Below, in pieces: positions 24,701 through 37,618 of a stretch of DNA of 64,000 nt. Positions within the stretch are counted from its first letter, which is position 1; each line of letters opens with the position of its first letter. A program made the position numbers and the translations under genes. Source of the DNA: Diploscapter coronatus (taxonomy: Eukaryota; Nematoda; Chromadorea; Rhabditida; Rhabditidae); NCBI GenBank assembly GCA_964036155.1, contig OZ038422.1, positions 31,395,201 to 31,459,200 on the forward strand, read 5' to 3'. A model generated the notes under the pieces. The model saw only the letters and a program-made list of their open reading frames with translations, was not told the DNA's origin and ran no database searches.

Positions 24701-27064
24701 TTAAATTTTTAAAAATAATTTCTTGAAGAAATATAAGATCTAAAAATTGGGTTGCATGAATCATTACTTTTTAAATTGGATCATTTTGTTCGAAAGCTAA
24801 ATTTTGTAAAATCAAGCTGGTCTTCAAAATTTTACAACCCCGCAATTGTCTTACAAAAATGGCAGAAAAGTAACCCTGAACCATCTTGAACCAAATAATT
24901 GAAACAGGCTAAATGTTCATGAAACCTAGGTCTGAAAAGTTCGAGAACTCTAGAACTCGAACTTGCTGGTGAGTTGAGCTCGAACAGTTTTGATAAATCG
25001 ACTAATTCAGTTCAAATAACTCTAATATCTATGAGTCAATAAAGAAAAGGGCTCGTGAAATAGTTCTACTGGCCGAAATGGATCTAATGAATTCATGTGG
25101 ATTGCAATCTGGTGCATGGCAATCAGACAAATGCATGCATGCGTGTTGTCTGTCTATTTCAGCGACTCTACAGCTCATATCTGATTCAGTTCTGCTTCTG
25201 TTTTTCCACAGGCCCTGCCCTGACAAGGCATGGTGCCATATGGTAAGGGTGCTGAAAGAAGCAACATTCTCGATCTATTTCTCGGTTAATGCATAAAAAA
25301 AATTCTTCAAGGGCATCATAATCATTAAATCTATCATGAAAAAATACGATAATAAATAACAAGGTACCGGTTTACTAGAGGAATCACCACAGCTTGATGA
25401 CTCAGCCTTTCATAAAACGACACAATTTATTACAGGTGAAGTCAGTCGCCCTTGATATTTCATTACAGATTGGATGAAATCAAGTTTTACTTGAAAATAC
25501 GTAGCCATTTCAAATTCGAATAGGCAATTTAGATCATTTTGAGCAGATTTTGCATACCCAATTCGTTTTTAGAATTTTATTCCGCTTCAAAAAATAGCGT
25601 TTGGGAATATTCCTTCAATTCCAAAAAAAATATTCCTTCCATATAGTTCTACCTATTTCGTCCGTTTGCGAAATTTCTGAATTCTATAAGAGAAAATTCG
25701 CTTTTTCATTAATTTAGAAATTTTTATAAAACCTTTTCTAGAATTTTTCTCCCGTTTGTCAGGAAAACTGATATTATTTTCAAAAATATTCATCTTTTCC
25801 ACTAAAAAATTTTCGCTTAAAAAAACAATAAATTGAACGCGATGAATAAATATCAACAACCACTTTGCGAAGGTGAAAATGAAAAATCTCCATGCTCCAT
25901 CAATGGATTTTTGTGCATTTTTAGTCTTCTGCGCTAGTTATCCTCAAGTTACTCTTATCCTTTCTTAGTTTTTTACCCCTTTTTTCTTCTCTCCATGCTA
26001 TTTTCCAGAAAAGGGATAACTTTTACAAAAAAGTAATTAATGCAAGAGGCCCATTTTTCATCGACATTGATTTTTTATTTCTTTTTCAACTTTCCTCATT
26101 TTTAAATCTTCATTACCTCTTGGTCTCTTTTTTCACAGTAAAAAGTGACCGGGAACCCTCCTGATGCGTTTATGAATACGAGCAGAGTTTTTTTGTTTTT
26201 AGATTTTCTTTTTCAGCTGATCTCTGTTCGATTTCCACTCATCCCGTGTTCTCCTCTATCGATTTGGCTCTGCTTTCGTGTTTCTCCCTCTCTCTCTACT
26301 CTCTTCTACATTCCTCCATTCTCTCTCCTCTATCAGCTGACAGGTTCTTTTCATTCGCTTTTGAAAATGCCTCCAATCCACGTTATCAGGTCGATTTCGA
26401 AACTTCGATTCTCAAACTACTGTCGCTCACTGATAAATAAGTCGACATTTCATTTGACATTTTTTACGAATTACTCTTCAAGATGTCAAAATCTCATATT
26501 TTATCGATTTTCTTTCAAAATTTTGCAAGATTCGTCAGTTTTTTCAAACGTATAGTTTTGCGGAAAAACTTCTCGTGATTTCTGTCGAGTAATTTCACAA
26601 TTCTTTTCAATTTTGATTTATTTTGTCGAGGCGAGTGTCGATCGATTTCATATGCGCCTCTGTTGTTGTGGGTTTCTGCTTTTCTGCCTGCCTGCCTCAG
26701 TCTGCATTCAGCAGTTTGTAAAGGGCAGGGAGGGAATGGGGCGATGACATCGGTCGCATTTCGCAATGTCTTTCTATTTTCCTCTCCTGTCTTTATTCTT
26801 TCCATACTCATTTACCCTTATCTCACAAATAATATCCGTAAATCACTAGACATCTCGTATAATTTATCAGAAGTCATCGCCATTTTTTAATTCACCAATT
26901 TCCTTCTAGGGAGAAATTTAAGAAAAGGACTGATCAGTTTCTTCCCATAAATTGTCATGGTGATTTTCTCGAGAATTTTACAAGAGGTCATCTTGAACCC
27001 ATAACGTTCGTCATTCTCGTCTATCTTTTATCGTCTCGAGAATAATCCTTCCATTTCAGCAGCA
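21793..27064. other. Long gene-poor region (5.3 kb)
   Basis: This lies between the divergent starts of the minus-strand beta-rich gene and the plus-strand coiled-coil gene, so it should contain both promoters and 5' UTR exons. An open frame of 211 codons at 22551-23186 and shorter ones elsewhere show no domain, splice support or protein-like composition. CT-rich tracts occur around 26240-26340. No RNA gene was recognised. Confidence 0.5.
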
Positions 27065-30000
27065 ATGGCATCTTCTGCTCAGCCTTCCGATCCCCCTCCC
27101 ACTCAGCCCGATCAGAACGAACAGCAGATGCAGCAGTCTCTCGTGCTGTCGGAACAAGACCATAATATGATGGCCAACGATCCGGCTGAGTCACTCATTG
27201 ATGAGTCGGAGTTTGAAATCGTTAACAGTGAGCTTATTTTTTATTTATTTATTTTTTTAAATTTATTGAATGGACTGAGAAATGATAATAAAACTATTCA
27301 ATTTTTAATTTCCAAGGCAAATCTGAATCAAAGTTTCTGAAGAGCAGGCTATTTTCTGACATTTTCACTCAACACTAAAATTATTCATTTCTATTGATAT
27401 AATGGGATTGCGAAATCAGAAAAAATTTCAAATCCTATTTCTCGGTACAACATTGAAATTCAATCTGTTATCATTCGCGATTTTAAATCGAGTGGTAGTT
27501 GCGAAATTTCTAAAATAGTGATAATTCACTTGTCAGAAATTTGAAGGTCACTTTTATTTGAAATCATCACCTCATCATGTCGACAGAAATGAAAATTTTC
27601 GAAATCTGGAAGAAAATTCAAAACAAAAATAACTGATTCTTGCATTTTTATCACACGAGTATATTTATCTCACTTTTCTCATCCATCTCCCCTTTTGAAA
27701 AGTGGGCTAAAATTACACGTCCCCAAAACATCGATAACCCTAGTTTAGAGTCGGTTCATTTAAAAACTTATTAACTTGATTTTCAGAAGTAACGGGTGAC
27801 AATTCTGGAGATGAGTTGGACAACGAGCCGAGCGCGGCGCCTGCCTGGTCACTTCAGCAGTCCATCAATTTGACCACGATGAACACCTTCCCCGAGTCTC
27901 TGCAGCTGAATTCCCTCTCACACGTCGTGAATGGAATGCCTGCCTCGATGGCCGCTTCCATCACCACACTCACTTCGTCCACTGTCAATGATGAAAATGT
28001 CGAGTAGGGATTTTATAACTTTGAGAACAATTGGATGAGAAAGAAGTTGAACTATTTATCCTCCACTTCATTATTCACTATACATGAAAATAAGTGCACT
28101 GCTTTCATATGACTTTTTGTATAGTTCATCCACTGTTACGTCACCAAGGCTAGGGGTAGGGCTTGGCAGACCCTATGTTGCTTTCAAGTGATCAGCTCAT
28201 AGAGTGTAGGTTATTTTTACTGTTGAATCTAGCTAGCCTTACCCTAACCTGACCTAGTTAAATGAGTGGATAAGCTTTACAAGTGAACTATACAAGGAAC
28301 CCTTTCATATAAGATTTAAAAATTTAAAGAAAACTCCAAGCCCTTTCTAAAATCTTATTAAAAAGCAATTTTGAAATCGTGATGCAAAATTGCAGTTTTG
28401 ATCTGCACACAAGTCTCACTAATTAGCTAACACTAAAAAATCGGTCTGATAGATAAGAATGACGAATTTTAGAAAATTTTTATGGAATAAAAAGTTTCCG
28501 AATGAAAAGTAATTGATAAGAAATGACTTACTCTTTGCAGTAAATCGGATTCTATGGTGCAGTCCTCAGTGGACACGCCCGTGCTGCAGGCCTCAATGGT
28601 GGGCCCTTCGGAGTCGGTGTCGATTGTCCACTTGCAGCACGACGAGGAGGCAGAAGCACAGCACAATATGGCCTCTGAACAAGAGGAATTCAGATCTGCC
28701 TGCGCTTCTCCTACCATTCAGACTCGTGAGTTAAAATTACTTTTGAAGAAAATTGACAATTAGGAAGTGAAGTTCAAACCATGTGTATTTCGAATTTCGA
28801 TTTCATTTGCACGTTTTTCTTGGAATTGAAACCTGAACAGCTCTAATTTTAAGGTTTTTAATGGGTAAAAGAACGAAATTCCTGAAAAAAAAGTGCAAAC
28901 GAAAATTCTCAGAACGCATTTGCTGAAAAATGAATTTATGAAAATTTTCAAAGAAAAACATTACAATACGCCAGTTTCACAACCAATTTTTCCAGTGACC
29001 TCCACAATCAGCCCCACTGACACGATCAACGATACTCTGCACAAGCAGAAAGAGACCAGACAGATCTTGCTCGACGCAATCGCCACCCTCACTTCTCTGT
29101 CTGATGAGGAAATGGTTGGTTATTTTCAATCTTAAAATAGAAAATACAGCAAATTTTGAAAGAATTATTTCTTTTTGTAAGGACATAAAATTTTGAAATT
29201 ATGTCTCAATATAAACCAACCAATAAAATTAAGGGAAATTATCCAAGTATTTTTCTACCGAATCTTGTCGGAAATTTCTAGCAAAAATAATAATAGCATC
29301 TAATTGAGAACTTTAAGATATCTTTCCTAAAGATTTCGTGATTCAGGAACTGACTCGTGAGCTGGTGAACGAGGACGTGCCCCTGGAGCAGCAGATGGAG
29401 ATGGTGAGAGACTCGGCCGAAATCATATCCAAGGAGAACTCACTGCTCAAGGAGGCCAATGACACACTCACTAAAGAGGTCCAGAAGGCAAGAATTAATA
29501 CATTTGTCTGCTTGGCTTGTTGTCCTTGTTGATTTCTTCTATTGTTCCTGTCAATTTTCGTTGTGCATCATCAGATTTGAAAGGCATCATTGGTAAGTTT
29601 CCTGAAGGAGGCTATTTTTCTGAGAAAACTTACTTATCAGGAATAAGAATGAATTTCACGTCCGAATGTAAACATTTCAATTTCTATAAGATTGCCTTTC
29701 AAACCTAACACTTTAAATTTCCAAATTGCCATTCTTTGAACAATCTAAATTTGTCTATGTTCAGAGAGAAGGCATCCAGAAGTTGTACGAGGAGGCCCAA
29801 AAGAAGCTGGAAAAAGCGAACGAGGAGATTCTCAAATTGAATGCCGACATCATCTCTCACAAGATGGAGGTAGGATTTTGTTTGAATTTGTCTGTTATTT
29901 CAAAGTACAAATTACTTTTCCACGATATCCTCATTGCTTCAATTCTGCAACCAGTCTATGAGAGCTTTGTTCTTAAAATAAGTGAAATCTCCAAATGTGG

Positions 30001-33000
30001 TTATTCTCTTTTCATCACTTCTTTTCGAGGAGAATCTATTCGTGAACCTCTATGTTTTACAATTTATCAAAGCTAATCTAAAACTGCTATGAATGAGAAG
30101 GCGATATACCAATGCGCACGACAATGTCTTCTTTTCGATTCCTTTAAATCCTGACTGCAGATCAGTTGATAATAATCTAATTCCAGATAAGTAATCTGAA
30201 GACCCAGTCCGTCAATCCCAATCCCACGTAAGTTCTCTCGCATCATCTTGTTTCGATTTGCAATTTTTCGAGCAATGATATTATAGAAAAAAGGTATTTT
30301 TCCTTTTCGTATGAAAATGATTATTATTATTTTCTTAATTTTTAACAGACAGTATCTTTCCTTTTCTTTGGTAAATCTTAGTTCTAAAAATTGCAAATCC
30401 TGTTTTGGTTGAGTCGACTAAAAGCATGATTTGCAGTGTGGATGCGGCTAGTCTGAACAAGCAGCTGGAGGAGAGGAACAAAACCATAGAACAGCTCAAG
30501 TAGGGTATTTTTGAGCTTGCTTGAAATAATTAGCGACAATCAAAATGGCCTTTCTGATAATGGTTATTTTATTTCTTTTTTTCGTGACGGGGATCATTAT
30601 CGAAAAAAATGACTTTGGTACAGTCAAATAGTTAGCTAAGAAATGATAGTATCGAGTTTTGCTTTCTAAAACGATTTTTTCTTGATAAAATAAATCTACA
30701 AAAGATGAAATGGAATTGTTTATCTAAAATAATTTTTTATTCAGACTGCAGCTGGACGAAGCGACTGCTCGCTATCTGGCTGAATTAGATCGCCGAAAGG
30801 AGGCAGAGAACAAGGGTATCATCAGTCGTTGGGACATGGATGACCAGTACCTAGCCAGACAGCTCTCGGACAAGCACGACTACGCGGTCGCTCTCGAGGA
30901 TGAGGCAAATGCTTTTTTATATCTCCATTTTAAACAAATTTTAAACCTGAAATTTGTGCTATTTGATCGAAGAATTAGAATAATCAGTACTGGTGAGAAA
31001 ACTTCTTTCCCTTTCTTTTCTGGATTCCGAATTTCTAAAAATGCCGCTTACAAATTACGAATCTTATTAGAGAATATCATTTAAGATAGATGATTAGAGA
31101 CTTTTTCCTTCATATTCTTCTGTGAAATTCACAATTATGTTTTAGCTGAAGAAGGTGCGCACCGAGATTTCCGCTCTGCAGGATCAGCTGAATCATGCCA
31201 AGGAGGACTTGGGAACCAAGGAGGAGATAATCAAAGTTCTGCAGGAGGTCAGTTTAAAAACTGTGATTAAACTAAATTCCATTATTAGTATCTAGCTTCT
31301 CTTGCAAAGCTAATTTAAATTTTTGATAAAGCACTGTAAAAAATTCAACATTTACTCGAGTAATCACGCTATTTTTCATTTTACTGATTTTTCTTCAATT
31401 AAAAGCGACAATTCAGGACCATACCGAAGGCACTCGCCAGTTGGCGGAGAAAGACATGCAACTGAAGGAGAAGGACGTCAGACTGGCTGAGGTGCACAGG
31501 ATTCTGCAGAGATTTAATCTCCTCGAGGTTCGGTCAATTAGTCAAATTGGGGAAAAATTATTGAAAATGAAAATGATGGTTGAACTCCTTTGAAAATATT
31601 TAGAAATGATTTTGATAAAAATATATTTTTTAAAATCATAACTTGCCTTCATTTTCATTCTGCACACGAATGTAAAATTCTGACTTGAGTGTATGGTAAT
31701 TATAAGAATATTCTAGCAACTTGTAAATGTCGTAATGACGTAGCGCAAAATGACGAGACGCAGAAAAGACAGAATACAATAGGAATTGATAGGAGTGATG
31801 TAGAAAAAAAGGAGCATTCCGTCATTAACGCCATTGACAAGCTGCTAAAATTTCCCAAAAACCAACATTGAAGTCTGAAAATGTCAAATCTCGAATTAGT
31901 CTTTTTGTCCGACTGTTTGAAAATCCCTGAGTTATGAAAAAGTTCGTCACGCTTCATCACGATAATCGTTAATTCGCGTTGCAAGGCACTACACTAAAGA
32001 ATCGAGTTTGAAACAATAACTGGGGTGGTTTGAAGTGAAATTAATCTATTTTTCCTTTCCTTAATTTCATCGTTATCTTATTTGTTTCATATCAGATTTT
32101 TTTTTTCGAATTTTCGTTTGCAAGGATTTGTTTGAGACTCGTGAATCTATCGCTAAATTTCTATCAGGGCGTGTAGAAATTTTGTATTTCTTTATTATTT
32201 TGAAAAATCAAACTAAATTGAAATTTCAACACGCTCGTTTTTCTGTCATTCTTTACTGACTGACGATACCCCCATTTATGATTTCATTTAGCCCGGTCAA
32301 GAGCCTTCAGCAGCAGCTGCTGCTGCTGTGAATTCTCGAGAGGAAAGACGATCAGCTCCTGAATTGTCGATAGCTGAGGGACAGAGACTCTGCGAAAGGG
32401 GATGGTCCAGATTCGTAGGAGGAATGGATCAGCTGAGATCGCGTGGCAACAACAGAAGGGGAGGCAACAATCATGCCACTGAGCCGTTCGTCCAAATCCA
32501 GCAGGAGGAGGTCGAGGCTATCGGTCCCCTGCCTAACTACCCAAGTCCCTCTTCACATCGCCATCGTCACAGACGATTCCCAGTCCCAGTAGTTTCCCAT
32601 GTCTTTCGTCACAGAAGAGGCAGACATGCTCATTCTGAATTGAGCAGGGAAGAACAAAATCAGGAACAGGGAAATATCGGAAGAACTGAACCGAACCAGC
32701 CTGGACACAGAAGACTGGGGCGTGCTCTAGACAATAGAGACAGAAACTCAGTAAGTTATCATCATTTTCTGAAAAACTTGTTGAAAACTTAACCTAACCC
32801 ATACATAATGCACTGTTTGAAATTCCTGAATTATTTTTTTCGTTTTAAACCGCGTGAACTTTACAAATACATTGTGTATGGACTACGTAGGCCTTCAAAC
32901 AAGCATCTTCTATCTAATTGAAAGATTTTCTAAATTTGATCTTTTGTTTTTCTTATCACAAAGTAGCGAATTCACACTAGTCTGATTACAAACGTGTGAG

Positions 33001-33281
33001 GAAGGGAATTTTACTGTACAAAAGTGTAGTGCCTTGCATGAAAGTAGATAGGATATAACATACTGACAGTGAAAAAAACTTTATAATAAGTAAGTTTAAA
33101 ATTTCACTTGTGGATAGTTGTGCTGCTGTTCATTTTACTTGTCCCAGTTCATGAGATAAGATACGATAATTTCTAGATCGGCAATTCTTATCTCGGCGAT
33201 ATTTTCATTAGCTCACGATGAATAGAAAATTAACAAAATAAATCTGAAAAATAATTCAAATTTTAGGATATGGCCCCGTGA
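27065..33281 (+). CDS. Coiled-coil protein with candidate LIR motif, unidentified
   Basis: The 626-residue model has 13 exons: 27065-27227, 27787-28003, 28541-28725, 28996-29114, 29347-29487, 29765-29869, 30187-30227, 30437-30499, 30745-30904, 31146-31247, 31417-31527, 32292-32750 and 33267-33281. The acidic Q/S-rich N-terminal third contains DESEFEIVN (about 47-55). An aromatic-x-x-aliphatic core after acidic residues is the form of an ATG8/LC3-interacting motif. Residues about 215-470 are heptad-rich coiled coil, for example REGIQKLYEEAQKKLEKANEE and LKKVRTEISALQDQLNHAKE. The C-terminal 155 residues are basic and rich in Arg, His, Pro and Asn, with an alanine run. Introns after 29487 and 30904 begin with GC. 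ATG 27065 sits 5 nt after a tttcag acceptor. The layout recalls autophagy-receptor or golgin-like adaptors, but I do not recognise the family. Confidence 0.8.
28111..28301 (+). mobile_element. MITE copy B (191 bp, hAT-like)
   Basis: It is flanked by identical 9-bp repeats CTTTCATAT at 28102-28110 and 28302-28310. The left end gactttttgtatagttcatcc matches the inverted right end ggttccttgtatagttca. The interior has taggggtagggcttgg and ccttaccctaacctgacct, as in the other copies. It lies in intron 2 of the coiled-coil gene. Confidence 0.75.
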
Positions 33282-33729
33282 ATCAATCCAATCTGACGCG
33301 GTTGGTCTCTCAAACCTCAACCAATCATAAATAATCATGGCTAGCTGATAATTTGCAATTAAATCCAACATTCTTTTCTAGCTAAATTATTTTTTCGCTG
33401 TATATAAAACAATTTGTTTAAAGATCTATATTTTTCTAATCTTTTTTCTGAATAAGAATAGTCTCAAATCTAGCCTGAGTTTCTTATAAATTTACTTGTG
33501 TTGTATCTAAATTTTGTTCTAATCTCTCATCCTAAAATGGAATAACAGCTCAGTCGAAATCTCCAATTTATTCGAACTGTATTTCCATTTTTGTTGAAAA
33601 AATTCTGAAATTTTATTCGTTACTTTATTTTTCAAATATCAATCAATACTATACTCCAGATTTATTCTCATTTCCCCATTTGTTACTTCGGAATATTCCT
33701 TCATTCGGGCCGTATTTCTAGTTTCAGCC

Positions 33730-33911
33730 GGCTTTTTGAATAGTTCATTCTCCCCTTGTAGTCAGGTTAGGCTAGGGTAGGGTCAAAGACCGAAACACCC
33801 TACTCGATGAGTTGATCACAATGGAACAACATATAGCCTACCAACCCCCTACTCCTAACCCTATTTAGAAACCATTATGACGCAATAGAGGATGAACTAC
33901 TCAAAAAAGCC
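33730..33911 (-). mobile_element. MITE copy C (182 bp, inverted orientation)
   Basis: The ends are ggctttttgaatagttcatt and its inverted partner ggcttttttgagtagttcat. The interior, read on the minus strand, carries taggagtagggggttgg and gaccctaccctagcctaacc, matching copies A and B. TTTCAG occurs next to both ends, so a target duplication is possible but not clean. Confidence 0.7.
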
Positions 33912-34738
33912 ATTTCAGATTTTTAATTCGATGGTGAATTCTTTACTAAAAATATAAGAATACACGTTTCCTCTCGTATTTCTTCCTAATTCATCTTTAG
34001 GAGAAATCGAGTCCAATGTTATATTTGATGGACGACTTGTATGTTTCGTATTTGAGTTGACTTGAATTTTGACCCAATAAATTTACTTTATGAAATTTTA
34101 GGATTGTTTCAGATTTAGAATAGTTTAGATCGCTCGGAATAACTTTTTTCCCGCTTATTTTGAATCAATGATGAGACTTTCAGATGATCAGTCTTTGATT
34201 TTGCAACCCAACGAAATTTCATTTATCAATTGCAATTCATCTCTTATCACTCGAATTGACAATCGACTTTCGGGTGCGATCGCAGTCTGACCAGGCAGCT
34301 ACTGCGTATTTCTGAACCAGGCACTCTGCAATGCGTAAGAAATGGCTTTTATTTATTTCCTTCCATCGATTTGATTAGCGGATTCTCTTTTCAAACAATC
34401 GATGTCTTTTAAGGATTTTGGTTTTCATGTACCATTTTATATAACTTTGTTCTTTTGCAAGTTTACTAAATAGAAATTCATCCTCAAAATTTTATTTAAA
34501 AAAATAATAAATGGATACCGATCTTCGAAGTTTCAGATCACTCAATCTCGTTAACTTCAAAATTCGCATTTATCAAGCGTTTTCTAATCATTTTCGTATT
34601 GCATCGGTCAAATGAAGTGACAGTTCGTGTGTTAAAAAGCGCCTTGCGAGAAATGCGCGTATATTGCGCGTCACGGTTATGCGCAGAGAGGCTAGAACAG
34701 AAAGGAGAATCAGCGGGGGACAATAGAAAGAGCGGTAC

Positions 34739-34842
34739 GCAATTTTCTAGCTGTAGGTACTTTGTTACCAAGGCAGAAATAGTGTAGGATAAGAAGAAAA
34801 AAGAAAGTGTTTGGTAACAAAGTGCCTACAGCCCAATTTCCT
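34739..34842. repeat. Inverted repeat upstream of threonine aldolase
   Basis: The core arms gctgtaggtactttgttaccaa (34750-34771) and ttggtaacaaagtgcctacagc (34811-34832) are inverted copies with one mismatch. Weaker pairing extends a few bases further out, around a loop of about 40 bp. It may be a decayed MITE. Confidence 0.6.
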
Positions 34843-35070
34843 CTGCCTTTCTCGCCTTTCCTCCCTATTTTTTCAATACACGATTTGTCACTCCGTTTAA
34901 CCAAAACAATAACTGATTGAGAAAATACCACAATTTGTCCAGACATCTCCCGCTGTCGATTCCTGTCATCGTTTCCTTCAACCAGCTCCTTCTGTTCATT
35001 CCGGGTCCCTCAACGTCGACATTTCTTCAGATCCGCCAAGTGCCAATTCACGAGGAGTCTTCACTGGAAA

Positions 35071-37618
35071 ATGCCTGCTCACCAAGAGGAGACTTTGTTA
35101 CCAGAAACTGGATATTCGACCAAAGTCGACAACGCCTCGCAATGCATCGATTTGAGATCGGATACGGTAAGTGGGAATTATATTGTTACTCGATTTTCTT
35201 GAATCATTTCTTGGTCTTGCATATTGAAATATCTTGCTCTTTTTCTATGATTTTCATTCAAAATTATTATCATTTTTAGGTGACACTACCGTCCGCTGAA
35301 ATGAAGAAAGCAATGGTCGAAGCAATTTTGGGAGACGATGTCTTCGGCGAAGATCCCACGGTCAATCAGCTCGAAAAGAGGTAGATTTTTAAAAATCGAT
35401 TTAAAATTAGTACATTCAGTTACACGATTGAAAATAGGACCTCATCAACTAACGTTTCAGTGAAATTGAAAAAGACGTTTTGGAAAAAGAATTTTAAAAT
35501 GCAAGTGTAATTTCGCCAATCTCCAAATTAGTTTTTTTTGCGAATTCACATTAAAGTATTGTTTCGATAATCCGAATTTTTCAGATGTGCAGCGTTGTTC
35601 GGGAAGGAGGCGGCCCTGTTTGTGCTGTCAGGGACGATGGGGAATCTGCTTGCAGTGCTGAGTCACTGTCAGAGGGGAGACGAGCTGATTGTGGGCAGAC
35701 ACAACCATATCCACAAGTGGGAGCAGGGAAACTATGCACAGTTGGGAGGTAGCCACAGAGACATTCAGAAAGACTCCATCTTATGCAACATCAGGCATTT
35801 CGGCGACAACTCTCAAAGTCAACCCAGATGGAACTATGGATCTGGACGATATCGAGGATGCTATCAGGGCTAATGTAAGAAGCTATTTAACATACTTTAA
35901 CCTAGTCCGTGAAAAATGACATTTCAAGACAATACGGTCAGGCGAGTGGAAATTGCACTTTTCTAATTCCTCACTATTGCGAACTCCATTGTTTCGCTTG
36001 TCACATTTCTTTAATAGAATATGATTTCAGGATCAGCACATGCCCCGGACTGCTCTAATCTGCATTGAAAACACGCACAATTTCGCTGGAGGAAAGGCGC
36101 TGAGCACGGATTATCTAAAGTAAAAAAATTTTATTTATTTCTACTTCAGGTAAAAAAATGAAAAATTGCAGGTCAGTGCGAAAGTTGGCAGACAAACACA
36201 AATTGAAGGTTCACATGGATGGAGCCAGAATCTACAATGCTGCTATCGCTCTGAACGTTGATGTGAGTAAATAAATCATTGAATTTTAGAGAATACTTCG
36301 CAACACTGTTCCCCTATATTTAACACGAGAACTCTTTATAAGACTATCTTCATCAGGTTGCACTTTCTTTAGCAACGCGATATATAGACCATTGAAATTA
36401 ATATAAAGCCTCCTTCCCGTCTTTTTTCAATTCAGACCTAGAATAAGAAATTCAGATAGTATTTTTAGAATTTCTGGATCCAATTTTCCCGACTAAAATT
36501 TGAACATTTGTATACAATTTCAGGTCTCAGAGATCTGTTCGTATGTAGACAGCATGATGATGTGCTTCTCGAAGGGATTAGGTGCACCGATGGGGTCAAT
36601 TCTGGTCGGCACCCGACAGTTCATTGATGAGGCCAGGAAGAAACGGAAGGTAATTCGTCTTTCGTGAAACTAATTTGGTCGCCTTAAAATGCTTCAAAGG
36701 AGATCGAATTACGGAATTTAATACCAAACATGCTACATTCTGCAAGTTTCTCAACTTCAGCAATTCTTACTTTCAACGTTTCAGGCAGTCGGGGGCGGTT
36801 GGCGTCAAGCAGGCATTTTGGCTGCGTGCGCGAATCTGGCTCTGGACAGAGCTGTGGAGACGATCGAGAGAGATCACAGACATGCGAAATTGCTCGCCAA
36901 GGGAATCAATGAACGGACTCCGGAGGCACTCAAAAGTGTAAGCCACTTTTTGATTTTGTAAAATTCGATAACAATCAATTTTCCAAAGCAATTTGAGCGA
37001 TTTCATACTCAGAAAGGCGCAGCATTTCAATTAAATATCGATAATATCAACCATTTTATATTCGTTCGTGCATTAGTAAAGTGAACGAAGCTTCTTTGAT
37101 TATCGTCACACCCCGTGTTTCCGCATGAAGACGCTTGCGCAAACTTATCTCTAGTAGTTTTAGTATATGCGAAAACGTTGTGCATGACGTATATGTCATA
37201 GGGCATGGTAAGATGACTTTAATCTTGTATGATGAGGGCAGGAGGCAGATTGTTATGACAAGAAATCAACCTACCTTGCCCTATCCTGCATTAGGTCCGC
37301 AAAATCATTTCAATTTGAAGGCAGTATGATATTCTGTTATTCAGAGTATTCATGCTGACGAGAAGGATATCACTAATATGGTGCTGGTGACTTGCAAGGA
37401 TAAGGTTACCACTAGTCAGGTGACAATATTCCATTTGACCTGAAATTAATTGCCCTGCCCATTTGCAGGTGGTTGCGTTCTTTCAGTCGCACTCCATTCT
37501 GTTCATGGCATTCGACTCGAGTCGCATTCGAATTGTCCTCAATTGGGGTGTCTGTGAAAATGATCTGCACAAAATCCTAGATATCTATCAGACATTCGTC
37601 GATTCGATCAAAATCTAA
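35071..37618 (+). CDS. Low-specificity L-threonine aldolase
   Basis: This is a PLP enzyme (fold type I) that cleaves L-threonine or L-allo-threonine to glycine and acetaldehyde, probably in the cytosol. The exons are 35071-35166, 35280-35380, 35585-35748, 35795-35874, 36031-36119, 36172-36262, 36524-36649, 36785-36937, 37345-37419 and 37469-37618, giving 374 residues. Motifs in order are [66 protein letters not shown] and [11 protein letters not shown], with the Schiff-base lysine at about residue 224. [13 protein letters not shown] follows, and near the C-terminus [16 protein letters not shown]. All are standard for the family, and the length is typical. Intron 3 is 46 bp and not AT-rich, so it can be mistaken for exon. 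AATAAA at 37668-37673 is a probable poly(A) signal. Confidence 0.95.

Larger units (their letters stand above)
33282..35070. other. Intergenic region before threonine aldolase
   Basis: AT-rich spacer containing MITE copy C and a separate inverted repeat near 34.8 kb. Upstream of the aldolase start there is an acceptor-like tttcttcag (about 35021-35029), suggesting a 5'-UTR intron. Nothing else is supported. Confidence 0.5.
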
